Shown here: in pieces, positions 1 through 9,465 of the stretch | How positions within the stretch are numbered: the stretch's first letter is position 1 | Layout: each line of letters starts with the position of its first letter | Assembly: GCF_011765465.1 (NCBI RefSeq) | Contig: NZ_CP050265.1 | Span: 2,068,501 to 2,132,500, forward strand | Direction of reading: 5' to 3' | Length of the DNA stretch: 64,000 nucleotides | From: Erythrobacter sp. | Lineage (GTDB): Bacteria > Pseudomonadota > Alphaproteobacteria > Sphingomonadales > Sphingomonadaceae | Notes under the pieces: model-generated | Databases searched by the model: none | Seen by the model: the letters and a program-made list of their open reading frames with translations, nothing else | What the model was told of the DNA's origin: nothing | Made by a program: the position numbers and the translations under genes

Positions 1-31
1 CGTCTTCCTCGCGGGCGTCGCCTTCAGCCAT
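1..31 (-). CDS. 5' end of the gene following the NodT-type efflux lipoprotein (partial)
   Basis: Only the first ten codons (MAEGDAREED) lie in the window. The ATG at 31-29 overlaps the stop of the upstream efflux channel gene within ATGGCTGA, an 8-nt overlap that implies translational coupling. In this type of operon the next gene usually encodes the periplasmic adaptor (HlyD/AcrA family) or the RND permease. That is inference from position only; the ten residues do not identify it. Confidence 0.55.
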   Translation of the reverse strand, partial: MAEGDAREED

Positions 32-1547
32 CGTCACCCGCCTTCGCCAGCCATTCGCGCTTCCACGCCCCGCCGAGCGAGCGGTGCACGCCGAGCCGCG
101 CCTCGGCCACCGCGCGCTCGGCCTCGACCATCAGGCGGCGCGAGTTCAGCACGTTGAGCCGCGCGTCGAGCCAGTCGGAGTACGCGCCCGTCCCGCGTTC
201 GAAGCGGCGCAGCTGGAGGTCGGCGGCCTGCCGCGCTCCGTCGAGGTCGGCGGCGATCAGACGCACCCGCTCGGCCGCCGCCGCGTGCCGGGCGAGCGCG
301 GTTTCGACCTCGGCGAAGGCGTCGAGCACGGTGTTGCCATAGGCGACCGCGCGCTGGCGCATCTGCGCTTGGCTGATGTCGATCTGCGCGCCGATGCGCC
401 CGGCATCGAAGATCGGCGCGGTCAATGCGCCGAGGAGGTTCACGAACCAGTTCTGCGGATCGAACGCGCCCGACGGCTCATTGCCTTCCAGCCCGCCGCT
501 CGCGTTCAGGGTAAGCTGCGGAAGCCGCGCCGCTTCGGCCGCCGCCACGCCGTAACGCGCCGCGTCAAGCCGCGCGCGCGCCGCCGCGATGTCGGGCCGG
601 GCTTCGAGCAGGCGCGCCGGCAGACCCGCGGGAACCGCCTCCATCGGTAGGGTGACAGTGAGTCGCCCGACACCTGCAAGGAATTCGTCGACCCTGCCCG
701 GATAGTCCCCGATCAGCACCGCAAGCCGGGCCTTGGCACGGGTCAGCGCGGCTTCGAGCCGGGGGACGTTCGCCTCGGCCTCGCGGCGGCTTTCGCGCAA
801 GCTGATGAGCTCGAAGGACGAGCCGATCCCGCGCAGGAAGGCGCGTTCGGCAAGGTCGACCCGCTCGCCGAGGATGTCGGCCTGCTGCTCGGAAAGGTCG
901 CGCAACTGCTCGGTTTCGACGAGGTCGAAATAATTGCGCATGACCTCGCTAGCGATGCGGATGCGGACCGCCTGGAGTTCGGCGCGGGTCGCGCGATAGT
1001 TCGCGTCGGCCGCGCGGGCGCGGTTGGTGAGGCGGCCCCAGATGTCGGCTTCCCACGAGGCCTGCACCTGCGCTGTATAGGTCGAGAAGGAGAAGCGCTG
1101 CGGGCCGGTTTCGGGCGCTTGTCCGGGTGGTTCGCCGCCACCCTCGCCCGGCTGTCCTTCCCCGCCCCGACCCCGCGCCGCATTGCCGAGCGCCGCGCCG
1201 AGCCCGGTGGCGGGCTGGTTGGCGTAATTCGCCTCGGTCGAGGCGTTGACCTGCGGGAAAAGCGCGGCGCGTTCGCGGCGATAGCGCGCCTCGACCTCTT
1301 CGATCCGCGCGATAGCCTCGGCCACGTCGAGATTGGCGGCGAGCGCGCGTTCGACCAGCGCATCGAGCGCGGGGTCATCGTAGCTTCGCCACCAGCGCGC
1401 CGGCTCGTAGTCGCCGCGCGCGCCCGCCGTGCCATAGGCTTGGGGCAGCGCCTGCGCGGCGGGCGGGACCGGCGCCTGCGGGGGAGTGACGGCGCAGGCC
1501 GACAGACAGGCGGCGCCTGCGGCAAGGGAGACTGCGCCGCGCCTCAC
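24..1547 (-). CDS. Efflux RND transporter outer-membrane channel lipoprotein (NodT/OprM family)
   Basis: This is a TolC-like outer-membrane exit duct for a tripartite efflux pump. The 507-residue length fits the NodT/OprM family. The N-terminus is a lipoprotein signal with lipobox LSAC (Cys18), so it should be lipid-anchored in the outer membrane. Two outer-membrane-efflux-protein repeats follow, with the conserved stretches WEADIWGRL, LLEARPDIAAARARL and APIFDAGR. A Pro/Gly/Gln-rich insert sits at about residues 125-150. The start is GTG (1547-1545). The gene overlaps the next one by 8 nt, so it heads a leftward efflux operon. Substrate cannot be inferred. Confidence 0.93.
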   Translation of the reverse strand: MRRGAVSLAAGAACLSACAVTPPQAPVPPAAQALPQAYGTAGARGDYEPARWWRSYDDPALDALVERALAANLDVAEAIARIEEVEARYRRERAALFPQVNASTEANYANQPATGLGAALGNAARGRGGEGQPGEGGGEPPGQAPETGPQRFSFSTYTAQVQASWEADIWGRLTNRARAADANYRATRAELQAVRIRIASEVMRNYFDLVETEQLRDLSEQQADILGERVDLAERAFLRGIGSSFELISLRESRREAEANVPRLEAALTRAKARLAVLIGDYPGRVDEFLAGVGRLTVTLPMEAVPAGLPARLLEARPDIAAARARLDAARYGVAAAEAARLPQLTLNASGGLEGNEPSGAFDPQNWFVNLLGALTAPIFDAGRIGAQIDISQAQMRQRAVAYGNTVLDAFAEVETALARHAAAAERVRLIAADLDGARQAADLQLRRFERGTGAYSDWLDARLNVLNSRRLMVEAERAVAEARLGVHRSLGGAWKREWLAKAGDDG

Positions 1548-1762
1548 GATTCAATAAGGTCTGTAATCAGAGCGCGTTTCTCTGGATAGACGCGGCTATT
1601 TTGGTCACGGAAAGCCTGAATAGATGCTGCTCGATCCCCAAGAGGCACTCAAAGACTCCCGCTGCTCCATTCAGGCGTGACTTGCCGGTTACAGCGGTCC
1701 AACGGGAAAAGCCGCTCGATGGTTCCGGCTGGAAGGGCACATCAACGCAGCCTTCCTGCGGC
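1548..1762. other. Non-coding gap of lower GC between efflux and tam operons
   Basis: This 215-nt gap is close to 50-53% GC by hand count over 1561-1680, clearly below the flanking genes. I see no credible gene in it. It contains an 8-bp perfect inverted repeat, GCCTGAAT at 1614-1621 and ATTCAGGC at 1669-1676. It must hold the promoter of the leftward efflux operon and the end of the tam operon. Confidence 0.5.
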
Positions 1763-1948
1763 TCAACGCTCGGTTTCGCCTTTGGCTTCTTCAGAATCCC
1801 CCGCGAGTTCGGCGTCGATCGCCTCGGCCTTTGCGGAAATTTCCTTCTCCGCCTCCTCGTAGCGCGTGTCGAAATCGGGCTCTTCCGCGCAGGCCCCCGA
1901 AAGGATGTACAAGCTCAACAAGCCGCAAAACCGGAGAGGGCGAAGCAT
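1763..1948 (-). CDS. Small acidic lipoprotein encoded after tamB
   Basis: This 61-residue protein has a signal peptide with lipobox LSGAC (Cys20). The mature part is about 40 residues, very acidic, probably one helix (EEAEKEISAKAEAIDAEL). Its ATG shares one base with the tamB stop (TGATG at 1950-1946), so it is translationally coupled as the third gene of tamA-tamB. No family is recognised. The position suggests a periplasmic accessory of the TamAB system, which is inference. Confidence 0.75.
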   Translation of the reverse strand: MLRPLRFCGLLSLYILSGACAEEPDFDTRYEEAEKEISAKAEAIDAELAGDSEEAKGETER

Positions 1949-4900
1949 CAGTAATCCTTCGAATACTGAACGTTGACATTGGTCGCGCCCGACCCGCCGG
2001 TCTGGCTCAGCACCGACAGGGTCCGGGTGAGGCTGATCTCGATCTGGGTCGCGGTGAAGCCGCGCGCGTCGGTGATGAATTCGACGTAGATGTCGTCGGT
2101 GATGTATTGCCCCGCCGCGACCGCCGTGCCGCGCCCGCTCGCCTCGTCCGAACCGAGAACGCGCAGCCGGTCGATCCCGGTCGCCGAACGCAGGCTGCCG
2201 AGGGGGTTGAACCCGCCGCCCGTCGAGCGCAGCGAATTGAGCGAGGCGGCAAGCTGCACCGCCTGGATCGCGGAGAGGTTGGCGATCGAGGAGCCGAACA
2301 GGATGCGGCTGAGCACTTCGTCCTGCGGCAGCGAGGGCGTGCTCTCGAAGGCGATCTGCGGCTCGAAGGCGCGCCCCGTGGCGCTGACGGTGACGGTCAC
2401 GTCCTCGATCCGCTCGCTCGCCGCGAGGTCGATCGTCGGGTTGATCTCGCGCCCGCCGACGAAGCCCAGCCGGCCCCGCTCGAGATCGAACGAGCGCCCC
2501 GCGAAACCCAGCGTCCCGCGCACGAGGTTGATCGTCCCCGAAACGCGCGGGTCGGCGCTGGTCCCTGCAAGCCTGAGGTCGGCGCTCCATTCGCTTTCGA
2601 GCCCCATGCCCGAGACGTAAAGCTCGTCGGGGGCTCGCAGCGCGACGTCGAGCCGCACCTTGCCGAACAGGCCCGGCCCGGTCGTCGCCGCCTCGTCGCC
2701 GGTGATGCGTTTCGGCCCGGCCTTTTCCTTGAAGCGCACGCCTTCGAGTTCGGGCACTTCGGCCGCGCCCTGCCGGACAATGCGGTAGCGCGTTTCGGGC
2801 AGGCGGATCTCGCCCGACAGCAGTGCCGTCTCACCCGCCGCCTTGGTCAACCGCAACTGGCCGGTGGCGCGGGCCGAGACCGAATCGCTGCGGGCAAGCC
2901 GGGCGTTGTCGAGCGTCGCGGTGAGGTCCATCGGGTAGCCGCTTTCGGACGACAGGCTGACGAAGCCTTGTGCCGAAACGCGCCCCTCCCCCGCGTCCGC
3001 TGCGAGCCGCTCGATCTCCAGCCGCGAGCCGTCGAACCGGGCCGCAATCGCCATGTCGGTGAGGCGCGTGCCGTAAAGCTGGTTCGAATATTGCAGCGAC
3101 TGCGCGCGCACGATGCCGGCCAGTTCGGGATTGTCGACCCGCCCGCCGAAATCGGCCGCGACGCCGATCGTGCCCTGAAGCGTCTGGTTGGGCTGGCCGG
3201 CGAAGGAGAACAGGGTCGCCGCCGGGCCGTTGTAGCGCAAGCCCCCTCCGAGCGGGGCTTCAAGCAGGCGCTCGGTCCACGGCCCCGCGCCGGGGCCGAG
3301 CGGGCGCAGCGAGGCGATCATGCGCCCGATCACCGCCCCCCGCCGCCTCGCGACGGCGCGCGCCTCCCCCCCGTCGGCGAGCAGCTTGCCGACGAAATTG
3401 ATCTCGATCGGCTCGCTCACCGCGGCGGCGGTCGCACGGCTGAAATCGGAAATCTTGAGGCGGGCATCGGCGCGCGGAAAGGCATCGGGCGCGCTTTGCG
3501 CGAAATCGAGGCTGCCGCTCGCCGTGCCGCCGAGGCCGAGGCCGGGGACGAAGGCATTAACCAGCGCAATGTCGAGTTCTTCGAGACGGCTCTGTACCAC
3601 CAGCCCCTCGCCATAGCGCCCGGCAAGCCGCAGGCTGCCATCGCCCACCGCGATGCGGGTGGGGAGGAGTTCGTATGTCCCTTCACCCTCTTGCGTGCCG
3701 GGCACGATCCGCGCGGGGCTTGTCGTGCGAAACCGAATGCCGCGCACGCGCCCGTTCAGCGCCGCGCGCCACAGGTCGGGTTTCAGTTCGGCATTGGCGG
3801 CGATGCGGAAAGGCGCGCCGCTCGTCCCCTCGGCGAGGATGCGCGCCGTGCCGGTCCCGCCCGCATAGTCGATCTTGGCCTTGGCGGCGTTGATGTTGAG
3901 CGCGCCGAAATTGGCCCGCGCAATGTCCGCCTCCCCGACGATGCGCGGACTGTCGTAGAGCACGATCCGCGCGTCGACGCGCGCCGCGCCGATCGACAGG
4001 TCGAGCGGGCCGCCGAGATCGGCATTTTCGGCGCGCAGGTTGACGAGCGCCTCCTGGTATTCGCCTTTCGCATCGAGCCGCACGATCCCGTCGATCCCGC
4101 GCCCGCTCGCATCGAGCCGCCCGACGAAAGGCCCCGCCGCGCTCTGTTCGAGCGAGCCCGACAGCGCGATCCCGGCGAAATCGGCGCGGGTTATGTCGAG
4201 CGTCAGCGTCTCGCCCGTGCCGAGCACGAAATCCCCTTCGATCGGGCCGTAGTCGGTGTCCCCGGTCGCGACGAGGCGATAGCCGTCTTCCGCGCCCTCG
4301 ATCTGTGCGTTGAGATTGGCAAGGCCCACGCCGAGGCCGGGTCTTTCGGCGGTGAGGACGGCATTGGGGTCGGCGATCGTCCCGTCGACCGCCAGCGCGA
4401 AGGGGCCGTAGGCCTCGCTCGTCCCGCCGAGGTCGAGCGCAATCCGCCCGTCGAGCGCGTAGAAGCCGCTGCCGCCGGTGACTTCGAGTTCGGGTGCGCG
4501 CAGCTCGAGATTCGACAGCCGCAGCCGCCCGTCCGAAGTGTAGGCGATATCGCTCGCCGCGACCGCCTCGCCGCCGAGAAAATCGCGCACGCCTTCGTTG
4601 AGGATACGCTGCGAGCGGGTGCGCACCCGCCCGCGCACCGCGAAATCGCCCGCGCTGCCCGCGGTCAGTTCGACATCCGCGCCGACGTCGAAAATGCCGA
4701 CGCTCTCGATCCGGTAATCGTCGATCCGTCCGTCGACCGAACCCGAATAGCGCCCTTCGGCAAGGTTCGCGAGCACGGTCCCGCGCGCGTCGATCCGGCG
4801 CGAGGTGAGGCGCAGGTTGTCGGCGAGCAGGCGGTCCCCTTCGAGCGCGAAGGCCCCGGTGAGACGCAGGTTGGCAAGCGGGCCTCCGGCGGCGGTGTCG

Positions 4901-6186
4901 ATCCCGGTGATGCGTCCCGCGCGCGCGTCGAGCGGGATGGTCAGCACCCCGTCCTCGCGCCGGGACACGCCCGAGGCGGCGAGGCCCATGAAGGTGACGC
5001 CCGCAATGCCGAGCCGGTCGGCGGTGACGCGATAATCCACGACCGGAGTGGCGAACGCCCCGTCGAGCACGAGGTCCGCGGCGATATTGCGCCCTGAAAA
5101 GGCATCGGTCAGCGCGGCGGGGCGAAGCAGACGGAAATCGAGCGCGAGTTCGTCGAAAGTGCTCGCCCCGATATCGACCCCGCCCTGCGCAGCGAGACGG
5201 AAGGCATCGCTCGCCAGCGTGCCCTCGATCGCGGCGAGCGAGCCTTCGAGATCAGCCGTGAGGTCGATCGCGACCTCGGGTGCGAGCAGACTGGCCGTGG
5301 TCCCGGCGAACAGGCGACCGGCGCGCGCCGTGCCCGCGATCCCGAAGGTGCCGTCGCGCGCGGTAAGGCCGAGCCGGGCAAGCTCCTCGCCCGCAAGGTC
5401 GGCGGTGAGCTCTCCGTCCCATTTCGCCCAGTCGCCTTCGCCCGAAAGCCGCGCCTCGAGCGGCTGCGACAGGCCCGCGAGCGCGGCGATCACGCCGTCC
5501 TCGGGGGCCGAAAGGTCGAGCGCGAGGTCGAGGCGGTTCTCCTCGGGCACGGCGTCGAGCGTCAGCGCGAGCCTGTCTCCCGCGCGCGCCGGGCCGGGCG
5601 CGCCTTCGACCGGCAGGGTCGCAAGGTCGGCGGAAACCTGCGCGCGGCCCGCCTCGACATGGGCCTCCCCCTTGAGCGTGAGGACCCGCCGCGTGCCCGT
5701 CACCGCCTCGCCGACCACGATACGGTCGATCACCAGCCGGTCGATGTCGATGTCGAAACCGGGCAGCAGCGGCGCGTCGTCCGGCGGGGTCTCGGCGAAT
5801 TCGGGCAGGCGCTCGATCACGACCTCGGGACTGGAGAGCGAGCGGATGTCGAGCCGATTGCCGATGAAGGCGAAGGGCCGCCAGTCGAGCGTCGCGCGCT
5901 CGGCGCTGGCGAAGACGCCCTGCGGGTCGCGCAATTCCAGATCGCGGATGACGAGATTGCCGTAGAGCGAGCCCTCGAGCCGCCCGATGCCGATTTCGAG
6001 GCCGTTCTCGAATTCGAGCCCTTCGACCTGGCGCTTGAGGAAATCCTTGCCCGGCGGGGTGTTGATCCCGATCAGCGCGAGCGCGACCAGCCCCGCCAGC
6101 ACGGCGAGCGCGATTGCCGACCAGCGCGCGATGCGCCTGGGCCACGAGCGGCGATCCTCATCCGGGGCAGCGGCTTCTTCGGCCAT
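1948..6186 (-). CDS. tamB: Translocation and assembly module inner-membrane protein TamB
   Basis: TamB spans the periplasm as a lipid-transfer or chaperone-like beta-taco and works with TamA in outer-membrane protein and lipid homeostasis. The 1412-residue protein has one N-terminal transmembrane anchor (about residues 20-45). A long, repetitive, beta-rich AsmA/TamB body follows, then the C-terminal DUF490 domain (about 1050-1412) with motifs such as ASERIEDVTVTVSATG and LPQDEVLSRILFG. The start ATG (6186-6184) shares one base with the tamA stop (TGATG), so the pair is coupled. The length is typical for alphaproteobacterial TamB. Confidence 0.95.
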   Translation of the reverse strand: MAEEAAAPDEDRRSWPRRIARWSAIALAVLAGLVALALIGINTPPGKDFLKRQVEGLEFENGLEIGIGRLEGSLYGNLVIRDLELRDPQGVFASAERATLDWRPFAFIGNRLDIRSLSSPEVVIERLPEFAETPPDDAPLLPGFDIDIDRLVIDRIVVGEAVTGTRRVLTLKGEAHVEAGRAQVSADLATLPVEGAPGPARAGDRLALTLDAVPEENRLDLALDLSAPEDGVIAALAGLSQPLEARLSGEGDWAKWDGELTADLAGEELARLGLTARDGTFGIAGTARAGRLFAGTTASLLAPEVAIDLTADLEGSLAAIEGTLASDAFRLAAQGGVDIGASTFDELALDFRLLRPAALTDAFSGRNIAADLVLDGAFATPVVDYRVTADRLGIAGVTFMGLAASGVSRREDGVLTIPLDARAGRITGIDTAAGGPLANLRLTGAFALEGDRLLADNLRLTSRRIDARGTVLANLAEGRYSGSVDGRIDDYRIESVGIFDVGADVELTAGSAGDFAVRGRVRTRSQRILNEGVRDFLGGEAVAASDIAYTSDGRLRLSNLELRAPELEVTGGSGFYALDGRIALDLGGTSEAYGPFALAVDGTIADPNAVLTAERPGLGVGLANLNAQIEGAEDGYRLVATGDTDYGPIEGDFVLGTGETLTLDITRADFAGIALSGSLEQSAAGPFVGRLDASGRGIDGIVRLDAKGEYQEALVNLRAENADLGGPLDLSIGAARVDARIVLYDSPRIVGEADIARANFGALNINAAKAKIDYAGGTGTARILAEGTSGAPFRIAANAELKPDLWRAALNGRVRGIRFRTTSPARIVPGTQEGEGTYELLPTRIAVGDGSLRLAGRYGEGLVVQSRLEELDIALVNAFVPGLGLGGTASGSLDFAQSAPDAFPRADARLKISDFSRATAAAVSEPIEINFVGKLLADGGEARAVARRRGAVIGRMIASLRPLGPGAGPWTERLLEAPLGGGLRYNGPAATLFSFAGQPNQTLQGTIGVAADFGGRVDNPELAGIVRAQSLQYSNQLYGTRLTDMAIAARFDGSRLEIERLAADAGEGRVSAQGFVSLSSESGYPMDLTATLDNARLARSDSVSARATGQLRLTKAAGETALLSGEIRLPETRYRIVRQGAAEVPELEGVRFKEKAGPKRITGDEAATTGPGLFGKVRLDVALRAPDELYVSGMGLESEWSADLRLAGTSADPRVSGTINLVRGTLGFAGRSFDLERGRLGFVGGREINPTIDLAASERIEDVTVTVSATGRAFEPQIAFESTPSLPQDEVLSRILFGSSIANLSAIQAVQLAASLNSLRSTGGGFNPLGSLRSATGIDRLRVLGSDEASGRGTAVAAGQYITDDIYVEFITDARGFTATQIEISLTRTLSVLSQTGGSGATNVNVQYSKDY

Positions 6187-8552
6187 CAGAACGCCTGCCC
6201 GATCGAGACATAGACCGCGAAGGAACTCTCGCCCGTGCGCCGGTCGATCGGCACGGCGACATCGACCCTTACGGGGCCGAAATTGGTGTAGTAGCGCCCG
6301 CCGATGCCGACGCCGAAACGGATGTCGTCGAATTGCGGCAGGCTTTCCTGGTAGACCTGCCCGGCATCGACGAAGGCCGCGATGCCGTAATCGCCGAAGC
6401 GGTAGCGCACTTCCGCCGCCGCCTCGAACAGGCTGCGCCCGCCGATAGGGCGAAAGACGAAGGGATCGGGCAGGTCTTCCGGGTCAGTGCCGGGCTCGAT
6501 CTCGCCGGGATCGGGGAAGTTCGGATTCACGACCCGCAGGCGCGGGCCGAGTTCCTGGAATCCGAACCCGCGCACCGACCCGCCGCCGCCCGCATAGAAC
6601 CGCCGCGAGGGCGCGAGACTGAAGCGGTCGATCCCCTGGATCGTACCGAGCCGCACGCGCCCGGCGAGCACCAGCGAATCCCCGGCCGGGTAATAGGCCG
6701 ACCCGTCGAACTGCGCGCGGACATAGGGGGTGAAGTCCTGCTCGAACGAGCCCTCCGGCTCGACCAGCGCGGTCAACCGGAACCCCTCGGTCGGGTCGAG
6801 CAGGCTGTCGGTCGTGTCATAGCCCAATTGCCCCGTCAGGCCGACGATCTTGAACAGCCGCCGCCGCAAAAGGAGCGAGCGGTCGTTGAAATCCTCCTCG
6901 CTCGATATGATCAGCCGCGCGCCATAGGCGTAGGTGATGCGCTTCTGCCAGATCGGGGTGGAATCGTAGCGCACGAGCGCGGCGATGCGGCCGGTGAGCG
7001 CCTGGAACGCTTCGAAATCGGACCGCAGGGCATCGGCGGTGATCTCGAAAGTGCGGTCGCGCCGCCCGGCATTGGACCGCCGGAAACTGGCGCCGACGGC
7101 CTGTTCCTGCGTCCCCGCGAGCGCGCGCACGGACAACGCGCCTTCGGGCGGGAAGAGGTTGCGGTGGGTCCAGCTGCCCTCGACGCTGAAGCCGCGGCCC
7201 GTGCCGAACCCGGCATTGCCCGCGATCGTGCGAGGCGGGCCGGCATCCTGTTCGACCCTGATGCGCGCATATTCGCGGCCCTCCCCAGCTTCCTCTCCGG
7301 TCGGCTGGGGATAGACCGCGACCGTGTCGAACAGGCCGGTCGCCACCAGCGCCTTCCTGAGATCGTTGAGCATCCGGCTGTCATAGGGCTCGCCCCGCTC
7401 GAACCGGGCTATTTCGGCGATGTGCTCCGCGCCGAAAGCGAGGTCGCCGCTGGTCTCGATCCCGCCGAAGACCGAGCGCGGGCCGGGATCGACCGGCAGG
7501 GTGTAAACCCCGCCGCCGGTGTCGCGGTCGAGCAGGATGTCGCGTGTTCCGATCTCGACGAAGGGATAGCCTTCCTGCGGCAGGCGCACCGCGACCCGCG
7601 CCTCGGCGGCCTGGACCTTCGTGGCGACGATCGGCGCGCCGACCTCGAGCGCGAGCGTCTCGCGGATCAGGTCCGGCGGCTCTATCGGCGGGGCATCGAT
7701 ATTGATCTCGGCGAAGCTGTAGCGCCGGCCGGGATCGATCTCGATCCGGGCGACGAGCGGGGATGCGTCGTCCTCCCCCTCGCCGCGCACCAGCCGGGTC
7801 CGCACCCGCGCACCGAACCAGCCCTGCGCAGCGAGCAGGCGCTTCGCCAGTTCCGCGTCCTCGGCGAGCCGGGCGTTGAGCTGCGCGATGTTGGCCGCGT
7901 CCCCGTCCCCCGCTTCGAGGGCGGACAATTCGAAGAAGCGGTCGCGCAGGTTCGCGGCGGTTTCCGCATCGGCCTCCTCCAGTCCGGCCAGCACGATTTC
8001 ATAAGGAATTTCGGCAGGCTCGGCAGGCGGTCCGCCGTCGTCCTCGAAGGTGACGGGTTCGAGCTCGAAGCTTTCGAGCGGCTGGAGCGGGTCGGTCAGC
8101 GCCCTGTCGCTTATCGGGGCGTCGCCGATCGCTTCGATGGGGTCGCCATCGGCAAGGTCCGCCTCGCCCAGCGGAGCGGGCTCGCTCGTGCCGCGCGGCG
8201 GCTCTGCCTGGGCGGGCGCACCGGCCATGCGGCGTTCGAATTCCTCGATCGTCTCGAGCGGTTCGTCGAACGCGGGGTCGTCTTCCGGCGCGAGATCGGG
8301 CACGCGGCGCTCGAATTCCTCCTCGGTGATGATCGGTTCGGGCTCGGGCAATTGCGCACCGGGCGGCGGCGGCGGAATCTCGATCGGCTCATCGCTTCCG
8401 ATCGTCGGTTCGGGCGCGGGATCGGCCTGCTGCGCGCAGGCCGGCGAGGCATCGAGCGCGAATCCTCCCGCAAGGGCAAGGGCGAAGCAGGACGCGCCCG
8501 CGAAGCGAGCCCACCGCCTTAGCCTGGCCTGCCGCGACCCTTCCGGGCTCAT
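6186..8552 (-). CDS. tamA: BamA/TamA family outer-membrane assembly protein
   Basis: This 788-residue Omp85-superfamily protein starts with a signal peptide (cleavage near ACA-QQA). A Pro/Glu-rich linker of roughly 200 residues comes next, longer than in E. coli TamA. POTRA repeats follow, and then a 16-strand barrel (about 470-788) containing the lid-lock motif GGGGSVRGFG. The protein ends in Phe, as barrel substrates of BAM do. It should sit in the outer membrane and bind TamB. It is the first gene of the tamA-tamB-lipoprotein operon. Confidence 0.93.
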   Translation of the reverse strand: MSPEGSRQARLRRWARFAGASCFALALAGGFALDASPACAQQADPAPEPTIGSDEPIEIPPPPPGAQLPEPEPIITEEEFERRVPDLAPEDDPAFDEPLETIEEFERRMAGAPAQAEPPRGTSEPAPLGEADLADGDPIEAIGDAPISDRALTDPLQPLESFELEPVTFEDDGGPPAEPAEIPYEIVLAGLEEADAETAANLRDRFFELSALEAGDGDAANIAQLNARLAEDAELAKRLLAAQGWFGARVRTRLVRGEGEDDASPLVARIEIDPGRRYSFAEINIDAPPIEPPDLIRETLALEVGAPIVATKVQAAEARVAVRLPQEGYPFVEIGTRDILLDRDTGGGVYTLPVDPGPRSVFGGIETSGDLAFGAEHIAEIARFERGEPYDSRMLNDLRKALVATGLFDTVAVYPQPTGEEAGEGREYARIRVEQDAGPPRTIAGNAGFGTGRGFSVEGSWTHRNLFPPEGALSVRALAGTQEQAVGASFRRSNAGRRDRTFEITADALRSDFEAFQALTGRIAALVRYDSTPIWQKRITYAYGARLIISSEEDFNDRSLLLRRRLFKIVGLTGQLGYDTTDSLLDPTEGFRLTALVEPEGSFEQDFTPYVRAQFDGSAYYPAGDSLVLAGRVRLGTIQGIDRFSLAPSRRFYAGGGGSVRGFGFQELGPRLRVVNPNFPDPGEIEPGTDPEDLPDPFVFRPIGGRSLFEAAAEVRYRFGDYGIAAFVDAGQVYQESLPQFDDIRFGVGIGGRYYTNFGPVRVDVAVPIDRRTGESSFAVYVSIGQAF

Positions 8553-8595
8553 TCCTCATGCCTCCCCTCGGCCTCGCGCCGTGTCCCGCATCGTC

Positions 8596-8628
8596 TGTCT
8601 TGCGCGGTGCAAATTCCACCGCAAGACA
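8596..8628. other. Bulged inverted repeat upstream of tamA
   Basis: TGTCTTGC (8596-8603) pairs with GCAAGACA (8621-8628), and GGTG (8606-8609) pairs with CACC (8617-8620). This gives a 12-bp stem with a 2-nt bulge and a 7-nt loop. It lies between the stop of the PKHD gene and the tamA start, both on the minus strand. No U-tract follows, so it may be a weak terminator, a leader structure or an operator. Confidence 0.4.
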
Positions 8629-8714
8629 AATAAGCTGCGCGGGCATGAGGCGGTTCCGAGACGTGCTGTCCGCGCGACAAGGTGTGGCTGGCGTGCGTTG
8701 CGGCACGTCGCGGC

Positions 8715-9383
8715 TCAACGTCGGCCCCACATTCGCAGAAGGTTGGCTATGGTCTTGTCGAGAGTGAGCAATTCGGCGGACTGACGCGGCAGGCTGGCTC
8801 GCAGCGAAACACGCAGGTTCTCGAGGTCGAACAGCATCTCGCGCTGCGAAGGGTCGGCGATCCAGCTCTCGATCCAGCCGACGCAGGCGACCCGCGCGCC
8901 TTTCGTCACCGGACGGACTTCGTGGATGCTGGAGGAGGGATAGAGCACGAGTTCGCCCGCCTGCGGCTTGATCCACTGGGTCATTCCGGCGGCGTAGACG
9001 ACGAGCTCGCCGCCTTCGTAATCCTCGGGCGGTGACAGGAACAGGGTGAAGGAAATGTCGGTGCGCATCCGCTCCTCGCCCGTGCCCATCAGCGCGTTGT
9101 CGACATGGGCGCCGTAATGCCCGCCGTCCTCGGTCCGGCTGAGCAGCAGGCGCGAGAAGCGCCGCGGCTGGGCGGCGGCTTTCACCACCGGGTTGTCGGC
9201 GACGAGGCCCAGGAGGTCGCCATGCAGCGCCTCGCCCTCACGGCCCTTGAGCACGGCCTGCAGGTTGCGCTTGACCGCTTTCGCCGTCGCGCCCGCGGTC
9301 GCCCGCCCATCACGCCATTCGAGCCGCTCGATGCGGGCGGCGAGCGGGGCCGGGTCTTCGACGGCGCGGACAGTGAGGATCAT
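8715..9383 (-). CDS. PKHD-type Fe(II)/2-oxoglutarate dioxygenase (PiuC/YbiX family)
   Basis: This 222-residue protein matches the PKHD-type hydroxylase family over its full length. The metal triad is visible as His93-x-Asp95 (in HYGAHVD) and His154 (in SSIHEVRPV), with Arg164 placed to bind 2-oxoglutarate. Family members are typically iron-regulated and sit beside TonB receptors (PiuC next to PiuA), but their substrate is not firmly established. A Fur-like box (9397-9411) begins 13 nt before the ATG. The gene is divergent from the Gly/Glu-repeat lipoprotein and probably shares that operator with it. Confidence 0.93.
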   Translation of the reverse strand: MILTVRAVEDPAPLAARIERLEWRDGRATAGATAKAVKRNLQAVLKGREGEALHGDLLGLVADNPVVKAAAQPRRFSRLLLSRTEDGGHYGAHVDNALMGTGEERMRTDISFTLFLSPPEDYEGGELVVYAAGMTQWIKPQAGELVLYPSSSIHEVRPVTKGARVACVGWIESWIADPSQREMLFDLENLRVSLRASLPRQSAELLTLDKTIANLLRMWGRR

Positions 9384-9396
9384 GGGCGCTTCAACC

Positions 9397-9411
9397 TGAT
9401 AATGATTTGCA
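9397..9411. promoter_or_regulatory. Fur-like box between the PKHD gene and the Gly/Glu-repeat lipoprotein
   Basis: TGATAATGATTTGCA is a 7-1-7 imperfect palindrome of the Fur type. It is 13 nt upstream of the PKHD start and 54 nt upstream of the lipoprotein start, so one site can repress both divergent genes. It resembles the boxes at 11415, 13781 and 44893. Confidence 0.75.
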
Positions 9412-9465
9412 AAAGCCGCCCTTCGCGATAGAGCGCATCATCGGATTATCGCCAGAGGAGGCAAT

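Noticed and set aside
1831..5097. Open frame of 1088 codons on the plus strand opposite tamB
   Set aside because: It is a high-GC antisense shadow with Arg/Ala/Gly-rich composition and no domain, while tamB on the other strand is clear.
6114..8522. Open frame of 802 codons on the plus strand opposite tamA
   Set aside because: Antisense shadow of tamA; composition is typical of reverse-frame reading and no motif is present.
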